From the NCBI GenBank assembly GCA_001698425.1, contig MBRE01000087.1:37017-75915 (forward strand): a stretch of 38,899 bases of DNA, read 5' to 3'. The position numbers and the translations under genes were made by a program. Shown in pieces: positions 32,918 to 38,899 of the stretch. Position 1 is the stretch's first letter. Each line of letters opens with the position of its first letter. A model generated the notes under the pieces. That model was not told the DNA's origin. It ran no database searches and worked only from the letters and a program-made list of their open reading frames with translations. Origin of the DNA: Oscillatoriales cyanobacterium USR001. GTDB taxonomy: Bacteria > Cyanobacteriota > Cyanobacteriia > Cyanobacteriales > Microcoleaceae.

Positions 32918-33967
32918 CTACTTATTTTCAGCGTGAAAATCCTCAAAAGTCCGATAATTATTCACCGGATCGTACAACTGACAATTCTCAGTAATCTCTT
33001 TCATCAAAGCCCAAGAAAACTCTGACTCTTGCAAAGAATCACCCCAAATTTCCTTTAGCCGAGCATGAGCTAACCGCAAATTATACCAGGGAATAGCCGT
33101 TGAAATGTGATGAGGAATGTGTACATTAATATCGTGACACAAAAACTCAACCCAACGGGGATAATTGCAATGGACAGTGCCAAATAATTGTGCCTGGGCT
33201 TCATTCCATTCTGGCATCGGTTTAAAAGCAATTTTTGGGGTAGTATGATGCACGATCGTAAAAGTGCTCATCCAGAAATGGTAAACTAACCAAGGCATAA
33301 GCCAAAAGTTAACAAATCCCCAAATTCCCGTTGTAGCAATCAAAATTGGAAAACCAATCGCCCCACCAATCAATACAACCAAAACAGAAAAACGCACCTG
33401 TTCCCGTTGTTTACCCTGAAACTGCGACCAATCAAAATGTAATTTTGCCCAGTGAGAAATTGAACCAATCCACCACATTGGCCCCATAATTAACCGATAA
33501 AAGAATTGCAAAGGTTTTCCAGCCTTCGCATATTCCTCCGCAGGCCAAGGATGCCAAGCATTATCCTCACCAATTTTGTTAGTATGCTTATGGTGGTGAT
33601 TGTGCAATAACCGCCAAGCATGAAAAGGATAAATTAAAGGCAAAAATACTGCATGACCAACTAAATCATTTACCCAATGACGGTTAGCAAATGACCGATG
33701 GCCGCAGTCGTGACCAATTACAAAAAAACCGGTTAATGCTGTACCGGTGAAAATCCAAGCCAAGGGTAATAAATACCAAGGCAATACTGCTAAAAGCCAA
33801 TAACCTAAACCAACAAGGGCAATATTAATGATTACCTTTGTCCAAGCTTTCCGCCGATCTTTAAGGAAAACTTCGCGGGGGAGAGTTTTGATAATATCTT
33901 TAAGGCGCAAGTCTGTTGCGGCGGCATTAGATGCCAAATTCTGAGGTTTTGCGATCAATGCTGTCAT
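32918..33967 (-). CDS. desA: Delta-12 acyl-lipid desaturase
   Basis: A 349-residue thylakoid or plasma membrane enzyme that introduces the omega-6/delta-12 double bond into acyl chains of membrane lipids, using ferredoxin electrons. The three histidine boxes are 'HDCGH', 'HNHHHKHTN' and, near the C-terminus, 'HDINVHIPHH'. Conserved stretches include 'TALTGFFVIGHDCGHRSFA', 'IYPFHAWRLLHNHH' and 'WLVYHFWMSTFTIVHHT'. Four to six membrane helices are visible. Length and motifs match cyanobacterial DesA. ATG 33967 is followed by a short variable N-terminus. DesA genes are often cold-induced; no specific element was recognised here. Confidence 0.95.
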   Translation of the reverse strand: MTALIAKPQNLASNAAATDLRLKDIIKTLPREVFLKDRRKAWTKVIINIALVGLGYWLLAVLPWYLLPLAWIFTGTALTGFFVIGHDCGHRSFANRHWVNDLVGHAVFLPLIYPFHAWRLLHNHHHKHTNKIGEDNAWHPWPAEEYAKAGKPLQFFYRLIMGPMWWIGSISHWAKLHFDWSQFQGKQREQVRFSVLVVLIGGAIGFPILIATTGIWGFVNFWLMPWLVYHFWMSTFTIVHHTTPKIAFKPMPEWNEAQAQLFGTVHCNYPRWVEFLCHDINVHIPHHISTAIPWYNLRLAHARLKEIWGDSLQESEFSWALMKEITENCQLYDPVNNYRTFEDFHAENK

Positions 33968-34208
33968 AAAATAGATTTCGTTTCTCCGTATCTCATTAGA
34001 AATTTGTCACAAAATTAACAAGGGCAAAAATTAGCCATCTGTACATCCGCAGCAGACAGACGTTGCGATCGCACGGCGTTTTAGCGAAGGCTGGTTATGC
34101 ACCGCGTTGATTGGTTGCTAGTGGTGTTGGTTAAAATCAACACTACACTTAGCAAAACTTTACCTTTTATACCACAGTGTCAACACACAGGCGGCGAGTT
34201 GTTAAATT

Positions 34209-34478
34209 TTAGTTGCGATCGAGGGTCGCATCTTCAATCAATGTCGAGTGACGATGCTGTTTCAGAGTTTGTAATTCCAGTAGCAGGGTTTCTACTTCCG
34301 CTTGCAGGTGTAAAAATTTTACTTGCTGATCGGCTTGGTAGATTAACTTCACTGATTCCTGACTACGGGCAGAAATCGTTGATAAGCCTTGCTTAGTCAG
34401 CGTTTGAGTGCTAGTAGCAGAGCTTTCGTTGCGAGAAATAGTAGCTGAACGATTGGACATTAGTAATTGGCTAGTCAT
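34209..34478 (-). CDS. Small coiled-coil protein, conserved in cyanobacteria
   Basis: An 89-residue protein. The first 35 residues are Ser/Thr-rich and probably disordered. The rest is helical with 'SVKLIYQADQQVKFLHLQAE' followed by 'VETLLLELQTLKQHR', a likely coiled coil. I have the impression that this core is widely conserved in cyanobacteria, but I know of no function. No signal peptide. ATG 34478 is used; ATG 34460 is possible. Confidence 0.7.
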   Translation of the reverse strand: MTSQLLMSNRSATISRNESSATSTQTLTKQGLSTISARSQESVKLIYQADQQVKFLHLQAEVETLLLELQTLKQHRHSTLIEDATLDRN

Positions 34479-34681
34479 TTGTACTCACTCACAGTGTTAA
34501 GTTATTTTAACCTACAACTTTCTGCATTAAACATCAAATTAACCAATCAAGTTAAAATTTAATTTGTCTCAATCAACTGGGACACCGCCGCCTCATAAAA
34601 AAAGTTCGGTATGTGAGAAACGAGCGCGGCTTGAGCATCGGAGAGTTCCAACAATAGCACTAATCTACCTGCAACCAACCC

Positions 34682-35896
34682 ATGACATCCACCGCGACGA
34701 TCGCCACCCCCCTAAGCTGGACACAACTAGAGTCACTCACAGACTTTCAAATTGATCGCGTCAACGGGCAAACTAACGCTCAATCCCGGTTGCGCCTATT
34801 CGGACAAACCGAAGCCGATGTGCGAGTTACCCTCTACCGCGACCACCACGCCTGGTGTCCCTATTGCCAAAAAATTTGGTTGTGGTTAGAAGAAAAACAA
34901 ATTCCCTATCGTATTGAAAAAGTTACTATGTTCTGCTATGGGGAAAAGGAAAGTTGGTACAAGCGCAAAGTACCATCGGGAATGCTACCCGCCATCGAAC
35001 TAGACGGCCGCATCATCACCGAAAGCGATGACATCTTAATCGCCCTCGAAGGAGTCTATGGCCCCTTGGGTTTGGGTATGGAAAACCCCGCAGTCTTACC
35101 CCTGCGGCGGTTAGAGCGATTGCTGTTTAGAGCTTGGTGCTCTTGGCTGTGCTACCCGTCCAGTTCAGCTAAAGTAGAACAGCACAACCGCCACCAATTT
35201 ATCAGTGTCGTCGCCCAAATGGAAGCAGCCTTGGCTAACACCCCTGGACCTTATTTCCTGGAAGAGTTTGGGACTGTCGATGTCATCTTTACGCCCTACG
35301 TTGAACGGATGAATGCCAGCCTTTACTACTACAAAGGCTACTCGATGCGGGAAGAAAACCCCCGCTTTGCGGACTGGTTTGCAGCTATGGAAAGCCGCCC
35401 CACCTATCGCGGTACTCAAAGCGATTTCCACACCCACGTCCACGATTTACCACCACAAATGGGCGGCTGTTTTGAAAATGGCGAACCGCAAATGCTAATC
35501 AACAAAGCCCGCGTCGATCATGGACCCTGGGCTGGACTCCCAGATGTGATGTACCCAGAACCGGAAACCGCCCGTGCGGAAGCACTTCACCGCGTTATTA
35601 AGCACCGCCACAATATCATTCGCGTCAATCCTGCTGATGACAATTTATTTGATGAAGCTTTGCGCTGTGCTTTAACTTTGATGATGACGGGTGAAGCTTG
35701 TAGGCCGCCGGCTGGTTCTGATGGGGCTTTGCGCTATTTGCGCGATCGCGTGAGTGTGCCCCGCGATATGTCGATTTATGCAGCGAAGCGATTGCGGGAA
35801 GCTTTGGAGGAAACGGCGGCTTTGGTGGGTGATGGTCAAGGTGCTCCGATTTTGCTGAAGCATCGGCGAGATCAAAATCCGGCTAATTTTGTCTAG
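34682..35896 (+). CDS. Glutathione S-transferase family protein
   Basis: A 404-residue cytoplasmic protein with a thioredoxin-like GST N-terminal domain (about residues 48-130). The redox motif is 'HAWCPYCQKIWLWLEEKQIP' (CPYC), and 'KVPSGMLPAIELDGRIITES' is the glutathione-binding strand and helix region. The C-terminal helical GST domain covers about 140-260. A further 140 residues ('EALHRVIKHRHNIIRVNP...') form an extension not usual in classical GSTs but common in this longer cyanobacterial and plant type. The substrate is unknown. ATG 34682 is the first in frame. It reads as a single gene. Confidence 0.88.
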   Translation: MTSTATIATPLSWTQLESLTDFQIDRVNGQTNAQSRLRLFGQTEADVRVTLYRDHHAWCPYCQKIWLWLEEKQIPYRIEKVTMFCYGEKESWYKRKVPSGMLPAIELDGRIITESDDILIALEGVYGPLGLGMENPAVLPLRRLERLLFRAWCSWLCYPSSSAKVEQHNRHQFISVVAQMEAALANTPGPYFLEEFGTVDVIFTPYVERMNASLYYYKGYSMREENPRFADWFAAMESRPTYRGTQSDFHTHVHDLPPQMGGCFENGEPQMLINKARVDHGPWAGLPDVMYPEPETARAEALHRVIKHRHNIIRVNPADDNLFDEALRCALTLMMTGEACRPPAGSDGALRYLRDRVSVPRDMSIYAAKRLREALEETAALVGDGQGAPILLKHRRDQNPANFV

Positions 35897-35962
35897 GATT
35901 ATATGCCGATGGCAAATATTACTATCGGTGTTGCGTAGGTTCTATTTGTCTAAGGAGGTTTT

Positions 35963-36181
35963 ATGATTACTTTTCAAGAAATGATTGATTCTATTGAGAC
36001 TTTAACGGTTGAGGATCAGGAACGTTTGTTTGAGTTAATTCGTAAGCGGAGAATTGAAAATCGTCGGGCTGAAATTGCGGCTAATGCTCAAGAGGTTTTT
36101 AAGGCTGTGGAGATGGGAACAGCGATCAAGGGAAATTTTGAGGATTTGAAGTCGTATTTATTGGCAGAAGATGAGGAATGA
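35963..36181 (+). CDS. Antitoxin of a YafQ/RelE-type pair
   Basis: A 72-residue helical protein with 'MITFQEMIDSIETLTVEDQE' and 'RLFELIRKRRIENRRAEIAA', an arrangement seen in small antitoxins or anti-RelE partners in cyanobacteria. A near-consensus Shine-Dalgarno AAGGAGG ends six bases before the ATG. Its stop overlaps the toxin start (ATGA), which indicates coupling. The DNA-binding type is not clear; no typical RHH or Phd motif is visible. Confidence 0.8.
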   Translation: MITFQEMIDSIETLTVEDQERLFELIRKRRIENRRAEIAANAQEVFKAVEMGTAIKGNFEDLKSYLLAEDEE

Positions 36182-36459
36182 TCTTAACAACAGATGCGAG
36201 TTTTAAAAGAAGTTTTAAGCGATTGGTTAAGAAAAATCCCCAGTTGCAGGATAAGATATTAGCGGTCTTAGAGTTGTTGGGTAACGATCCTTTTCATCCG
36301 TCTTTAAAGTCTCACAAATTAACGGGACAGCTAGAAGGTTTATGGGCTTGTTCGGTTGCTTACGATTGCCGCGTTATTTTTGCTTTTCAGAAGGATATAG
36401 AAACGGGTAACGATTTAATTGTGTTAACTGATATTGGGAGCCATGATGAGGTTTATTAG
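36178..36459 (+). CDS. YafQ/RelE-type mRNA interferase toxin
   Basis: A 93-residue RelE-superfamily protein. 'FKRSFKRLVKKNPQLQDKIL', 'HPSLKSHKLTGQLEGLWACS' and 'YDCRVIFAFQK' are typical of the YafQ/YoeB-like branch; 'LTDIGSHDEVY' supplies the C-terminal His and Tyr/Asp region used in catalysis. Ribosome-dependent mRNA cleavage is the usual activity of the family. It is translationally coupled to the antitoxin by an ATGA overlap. Confidence 0.88.
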   Translation: MILTTDASFKRSFKRLVKKNPQLQDKILAVLELLGNDPFHPSLKSHKLTGQLEGLWACSVAYDCRVIFAFQKDIETGNDLIVLTDIGSHDEVY

Positions 36460-36510
36460 ATATGAATAATCGCTGAGTTTGGTATCACCGTGCCCAAACG
36501 TGGAAATTGT

Positions 36511-36557
36511 ACGCTAAGCCTGAAACCCTCTCTAAAAAAGAGTTTCAGCCTTAACGT
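36511..36557. terminator. Hairpin downstream of the toxin-antitoxin operon
   Basis: A 16-bp stem with two mismatches (36511-36526 against 36542-36557), containing CTGAAAC/GTTTCAG, with a 15-nt loop. It lies about 50 bases after the toxin stop. No T-tract follows; it may still define the operon's 3' end. Confidence 0.5.
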
Positions 36558-36647
36558 CCCTATTTCGCTATTTTTTGACCTTGTTCGGCGTTTGCCTCTA
36601 CACCGCCGCTCGGATTGCTGATTTCTGTAATCTGTAAGAAGTATAAG

Positions 36648-36676
36648 TTGATTTTCTCAAAAGTATGTGCTATAAA
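36648..36676 (+). promoter_or_regulatory. Sigma70-like promoter for the 54-residue CxxC protein
   Basis: TTGATT (36648-36653) and TATAAA (36671-36676) are separated by the optimal 17 bp. Transcription would start near 36683, giving an untranslated leader of about 50 bases before ATG 36733. Confidence 0.6.
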
Positions 36677-36732
36677 TAGATCAACTACCTTAGTTCTCTA
36701 TTGAGTAGAGTTCACCCAAAAAACAGGTGATC

Positions 36733-36897
36733 ATGGACTCAATAAAAAACAATCGTAAACCAGAAGTAAAGAGAGGTCTTAATGATGTAGAAGCTTTTAG
36801 TGGGCAAATGCGAGAAAAGTTTTCGCTAGGCTCTGTTTGTATATTGTGCGGCAGAAATGGGGTTGGTAACACAAACATCTGTTATAGCTGCTCCTAA
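36733..36897 (+). CDS. 54-residue double-CxxC microprotein
   Basis: A short ORF beginning 'MDSIKNNRKPEVKRGLNDVE' and ending with the cysteine module 'VCILCGRNG...ICYSCS'. The two CxxC pairs, 10 residues apart, look like a compact zinc ribbon or rubredoxin-like knuckle. The middle 'EAFSGQMREKFSLG' is probably helical. An AGGTGA sequence precedes the ATG closely, a good promoter lies upstream, and a strong hairpin is at 37114-37158. I recognise no family. The composition (no repeats, patterned cysteines) and signals support a real gene. Nucleic-acid or protein binding is a guess. Confidence 0.6.
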   Translation: MDSIKNNRKPEVKRGLNDVEAFSGQMREKFSLGSVCILCGRNGVGNTNICYSCS

Positions 36898-37113
36898 TAT
36901 TTAATTAACACCAATATTTATACCCTTCTGAAATGCCATGGCTTAAGAAAACAAAACACTTTTTAGTTTTATCAAATTTAATTAGTTGTAAGTATTTGAT
37001 TTGGTAGGTTACAGATTTACAATGATCTGACCTAATTAATAAAGAGATCCGTATTAATATATCTTAATATATCTTCTGTACACGAACTCTTCTCAAGAGT
37101 TGAACTAAGGAAA
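36898..37113. other. AT-rich gap after the CxxC gene
   Basis: No gene is seen. There is a tandem TTAATATATC-type 10-bp repeat at 37055-37075 and a small hairpin (GAACTCTT/AAGAGTTG region) at 37084-37102. Confidence 0.5.
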
Positions 37114-37158
37114 AAGCAAAATGACACCCTTTCTTAAGAGAGGGTGTCATTTGCTTTT
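37114..37158. terminator. Strong bidirectional-type hairpin terminator
   Basis: The stem ATGACACCCT/AGGGTGTCAT (37121-37130 with 37141-37150) encloses a 10-nt loop. It extends through GCAAA/TTTGC flanks and ends in TTTTG on the plus strand and a T-rich run on the minus strand. It separates the CxxC gene from the transposase remnant. Confidence 0.75.
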
Positions 37159-37247
37159 GTCAAGTCTGGTAAAATCGGCGGCCAAAGTATCATAGGACAG
37201 GAGTTCAGGAAAGTTAGGGTGATTTAAAATCAATTTTGGGTCTAAAT

Positions 37248-37406
37248 CTAACTTATCAATAAAGGTAGAAAGTAGATACGGCTGAGATTCGTGAAGTTGA
37301 CCTTGCCATAGATGAGTAAAATAGTTGAAAATAAAATTATTAAAAACTTCTTTTGTGGTTGACTAATCCCTGGCATTTGTTGTAGGATTGATCCAATAAT
37401 ATTCAT
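37248..37406 (-). pseudogene. Transposase N-terminal remnant
   Basis: A 52-codon minus-strand frame begins 'MNIIGSILQQMPGISQPQKK' and continues 'FLIILFSTILLIYGKVNFTN' then 'LSR'. This strongly recalls the first 43 residues of a DDE transposase family (IS4/IS701-like) common in cyanobacteria. After LSR the similarity ends and the frame soon stops, so this is a truncated relic. Another minus-strand frame further down (37147-37350) also looks protein-like ('TFIDKLDLDPKLILNHPNFP') but has no start. The relic lies directly upstream of thrC. Confidence 0.6.
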
Positions 37407-37615
37407 AAGGCAGTCTGTTAATCTAGTGTTTTTTTAGCTTAACCTAAATCACATTGCTGTCTTTCTGTTTTGTTTGGCTTCAGATTGCACTTACTTTTTT
37501 GGTTTCTGTGCGGTCTGGGTTAGTGAAGCTTGCCGTAGGCATTGCTTCCCTATTTAAAAACTGTCCGAAGTATTGTATATTAAATCCAAGGCTTAGCCTA
37601 AAAATACTTGTAATC

Positions 37616-38728
37616 GTGACATCCATTTTGCCAGCTACTTACTCTCTCCCCCGCGACGCTAAAGCTAGATGCTCGGCGTGGCCGGGTCTTATAGAAGCTT
37701 ATCGCCCTTATCTACCAGTGACGGAAAGCACTCCGACGGTGACTCTCCTTGAGGGCAATACTCCCCTAATTCCAGTCCCCGCGATCTCCGCAATGATCGG
37801 TAGGGGTGTGAAAGTTTTAGTTAAATACGACGGCCTCAACCCTACGGGTAGTTTTAAAGACCGAGGGATGACGATGGCGATTTCCAAGGCTAAGGAGGAA
37901 GGCGCAAAGGCTGTGATCTGTGCCAGCACGGGTAACACTTCGGCGGCGGCGGCGGCTTATTCTTCCAGAGGTGGGTTAAAGTCTTTTGTGTTGATCCCTG
38001 AAGGTTATGTGGCTTTGGGCAAGTTGGCTCAAGCTTTGCTTTATGGGGCAGAAGTTCTATCTATTAAGGGGAATTTTGACAGGGCGCTGGAAATTGTGCG
38101 AGATATCGCAGAGCATTATCCGGTGACTTTGGTAAATTCGGTAAATCCTTATCGCTTGGAAGGGCAGAAAACTGCGGCTTTTGAGATTGTGGATGTTTTG
38201 GGAAATGCCCCTGATTGGTTGTGTATTCCGGTGGGAAATGCGGGAAATATTACTGCATACTGGATGGGTTTTTGTCAATATCATCAAGTGGGAAATTGCG
38301 ATCGCCTACCGAAAATGATGGGATTTCAAGCGGCGGGGGCTGCACCATTTATCACGGGTAAACCGGTGGAACATCCTGAAACGATCGCGACGGCGATTCG
38401 GATTGGACACCCGGCGAGTTGGAAACAAGCGATCGCGGCTCAAGAAGCCAGCGGTGGTAGTTTTAATGCTGTAACTGATACAGAAATTTTGGAAGCCTAT
38501 CGTTTATTAGCATCACAAGAAGGGATTTTTTGCGAACCTGCTAGTGCTGCATCGGTAGCAGGTTTATTGAAAGTAAAAGATCGCGTTCCCAGTGAAGCAA
38601 CGGTAGTTTGCGTGCTTACTGGTAATGGTCTTAAAGATCCTGATACTGCTATTACTTACAGTCAAAACAACTTTAAGCAAGGCCTCGAACCAACTTTAGA
38701 AGTAGTAGGTAAAGCAATGGGATTTTAA
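37616..38728 (+). CDS. thrC: Threonine synthase
   Basis: About 370 residues from GTG 37616. The PLP-dependent enzyme converts O-phosphohomoserine to threonine. The core begins 'WPGLIEAYRPYLPVTESTP'. The PLP lysine is in 'NPTGSFKDRGMTMAI'; 'CASTGNTSAAAAAYSSR' and the phosphate-binding 'VPVGNAGNITAYWMGF' region follow, and 'FCEPASAASVAGL' is near the end. The start is uncertain: the frame is open back to TTG 37454, but those extra residues look unrelated to ThrC. GTG 37616 gives the usual spacing of about 21 residues before the core, while TTG 37628 is also possible. No Shine-Dalgarno is seen. The first codons resemble dispersed-repeat DNA, perhaps from rearrangement next to the transposase relic. 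Confidence 0.9.
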   Translation: MTSILPATYSLPRDAKARCSAWPGLIEAYRPYLPVTESTPTVTLLEGNTPLIPVPAISAMIGRGVKVLVKYDGLNPTGSFKDRGMTMAISKAKEEGAKAVICASTGNTSAAAAAYSSRGGLKSFVLIPEGYVALGKLAQALLYGAEVLSIKGNFDRALEIVRDIAEHYPVTLVNSVNPYRLEGQKTAAFEIVDVLGNAPDWLCIPVGNAGNITAYWMGFCQYHQVGNCDRLPKMMGFQAAGAAPFITGKPVEHPETIATAIRIGHPASWKQAIAAQEASGGSFNAVTDTEILEAYRLLASQEGIFCEPASAASVAGLLKVKDRVPSEATVVCVLTGNGLKDPDTAITYSQNNFKQGLEPTLEVVGKAMGF

Positions 38729-38732
38729 ATTG

Positions 38733-38766
38733 GTTAACTGTTAACGGTTAACGGTTAACTGTTAAC
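38733..38766. repeat. GTTAACT/GTTAACG heptamer array
   Basis: About five heptamers follow the thrC stop codon. They belong to the same GTTAAC-containing family as the array at 3204-3238. Confidence 0.85.
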
Positions 38767-38837
38767 AGTGTTTCTGCAATCTGGCGAAAGTCTCAGGCGA
38801 TTTTATTTATGATACTTTCTCACAAATAATAACTAAT

Positions 38838-38899
38838 ACCATTTCTAAAAAAGTTTGCAACAGTTTTGGTAGGGGCGGGTTCGCCAACAATCACCGCAA
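38838..38899. mobile_element. Arm of a second long-TIR MITE, cut by the window end
   Basis: From ACCATTTCTAAAAAAGTTTG at 38838 through GGTAGGGGCGGGTTCGCC, the sequence matches the complement of the right arm of the 27173-27293 element with few differences. The rest of the element would lie beyond the window. Confidence 0.7.

Noticed and set aside
36690..36878. A 62-codon minus-strand ORF.
   Set aside because: It is antisense to the CxxC microprotein, which has a promoter, ribosome-binding signal and patterned cysteines.
37147..37350. A minus-strand frame with protein-like sequence (TFIDKLDLDPKLILNHPNFP).
   Set aside because: It has no start codon, overlaps the transposase remnant in another frame, and I cannot assign it; it may be a relic.

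Overview
The window looks like chromosomal DNA of a filamentous, Oscillatoriales-like cyanobacterium. The evidence is the very frequent HIP1 octamer GCGATCGC, the cyanobacteria-specific genes pipX and sepF, a DesA-type acyl-lipid desaturase, a CHAT/DUF928/CHASE2 cluster, and many 7-bp tandem repeat arrays (STRR type) and palindromic MITE-like elements between genes. I cannot name the genus from sequence alone.

Layout. (1) 112-1089: holA on the minus strand. (2) 1265-7851: a six-gene plus-strand run made of a NodU/CmcH O-carbamoyltransferase, SxtJ-like and SxtK-like membrane proteins, an SxtL-like SGNH hydrolase, and two tandem paralogous membrane-anchored SGNH-fold proteins. No saxitoxin core genes are present, so this is better read as a modification cassette for an unknown exported glycan or metabolite. 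(3) 7879-13189: a CNNM/CorC-type membrane protein diverging from mfd; mfd carries an in-frame repeat-derived insertion. (4) 13302-20168, minus strand: a CHASE2-PAS adenylyl cyclase, a DUF928 protein and an exported TPR-CHAT protease-like protein, with a nested MITE-like element among them. (5) 20238-27091, minus strand: a small hypothetical gene, tRNA-Lys(CTT), then the conserved block der, ecfT, pipX, pipY, sepF, proC. A ParDE toxin-antitoxin pair sits between pipX and pipY. (6) 27321-28529: a CNT-family nucleoside transporter. (7) 28541-32725: an accessory stretch with an Imm30-like immunity protein, an orphan antitoxin-like gene, an HTH-NB-ARC-TPR STAND ATPase with seven near-identical 40-residue repeats, a phased TTGGGAA array and a 48-residue membrane peptide. 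(8) 32918-38728: desA, a small coiled-coil protein, a glutathione S-transferase, a second toxin-antitoxin pair, a 54-residue double-CxxC microprotein with a good promoter, a transposase remnant, and threonine synthase with an eroded N-terminal region.

How the genes work together. The der-to-proC block joins ribosome assembly, a transporter component, NtcA/PII signalling (PipX), PLP homeostasis (PipY), Z-ring assembly (SepF) and proline synthesis. The carbamoyltransferase/SGNH cassette probably adds and trims small groups on one cell-surface product. The CHASE2/DUF928/CHAT genes suggest a periplasmic sensing module linked to cAMP.

The strongest candidates for something undescribed are the six-gene carbamoyl/SGNH cassette, the toxin-antitoxin pair separating pipX from pipY, the STAND protein with homogenised repeats beside a helically phased upstream motif array, and the two small proteins at 32579 and 36733. 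All statements rest on reading the sequence; no database search was run.
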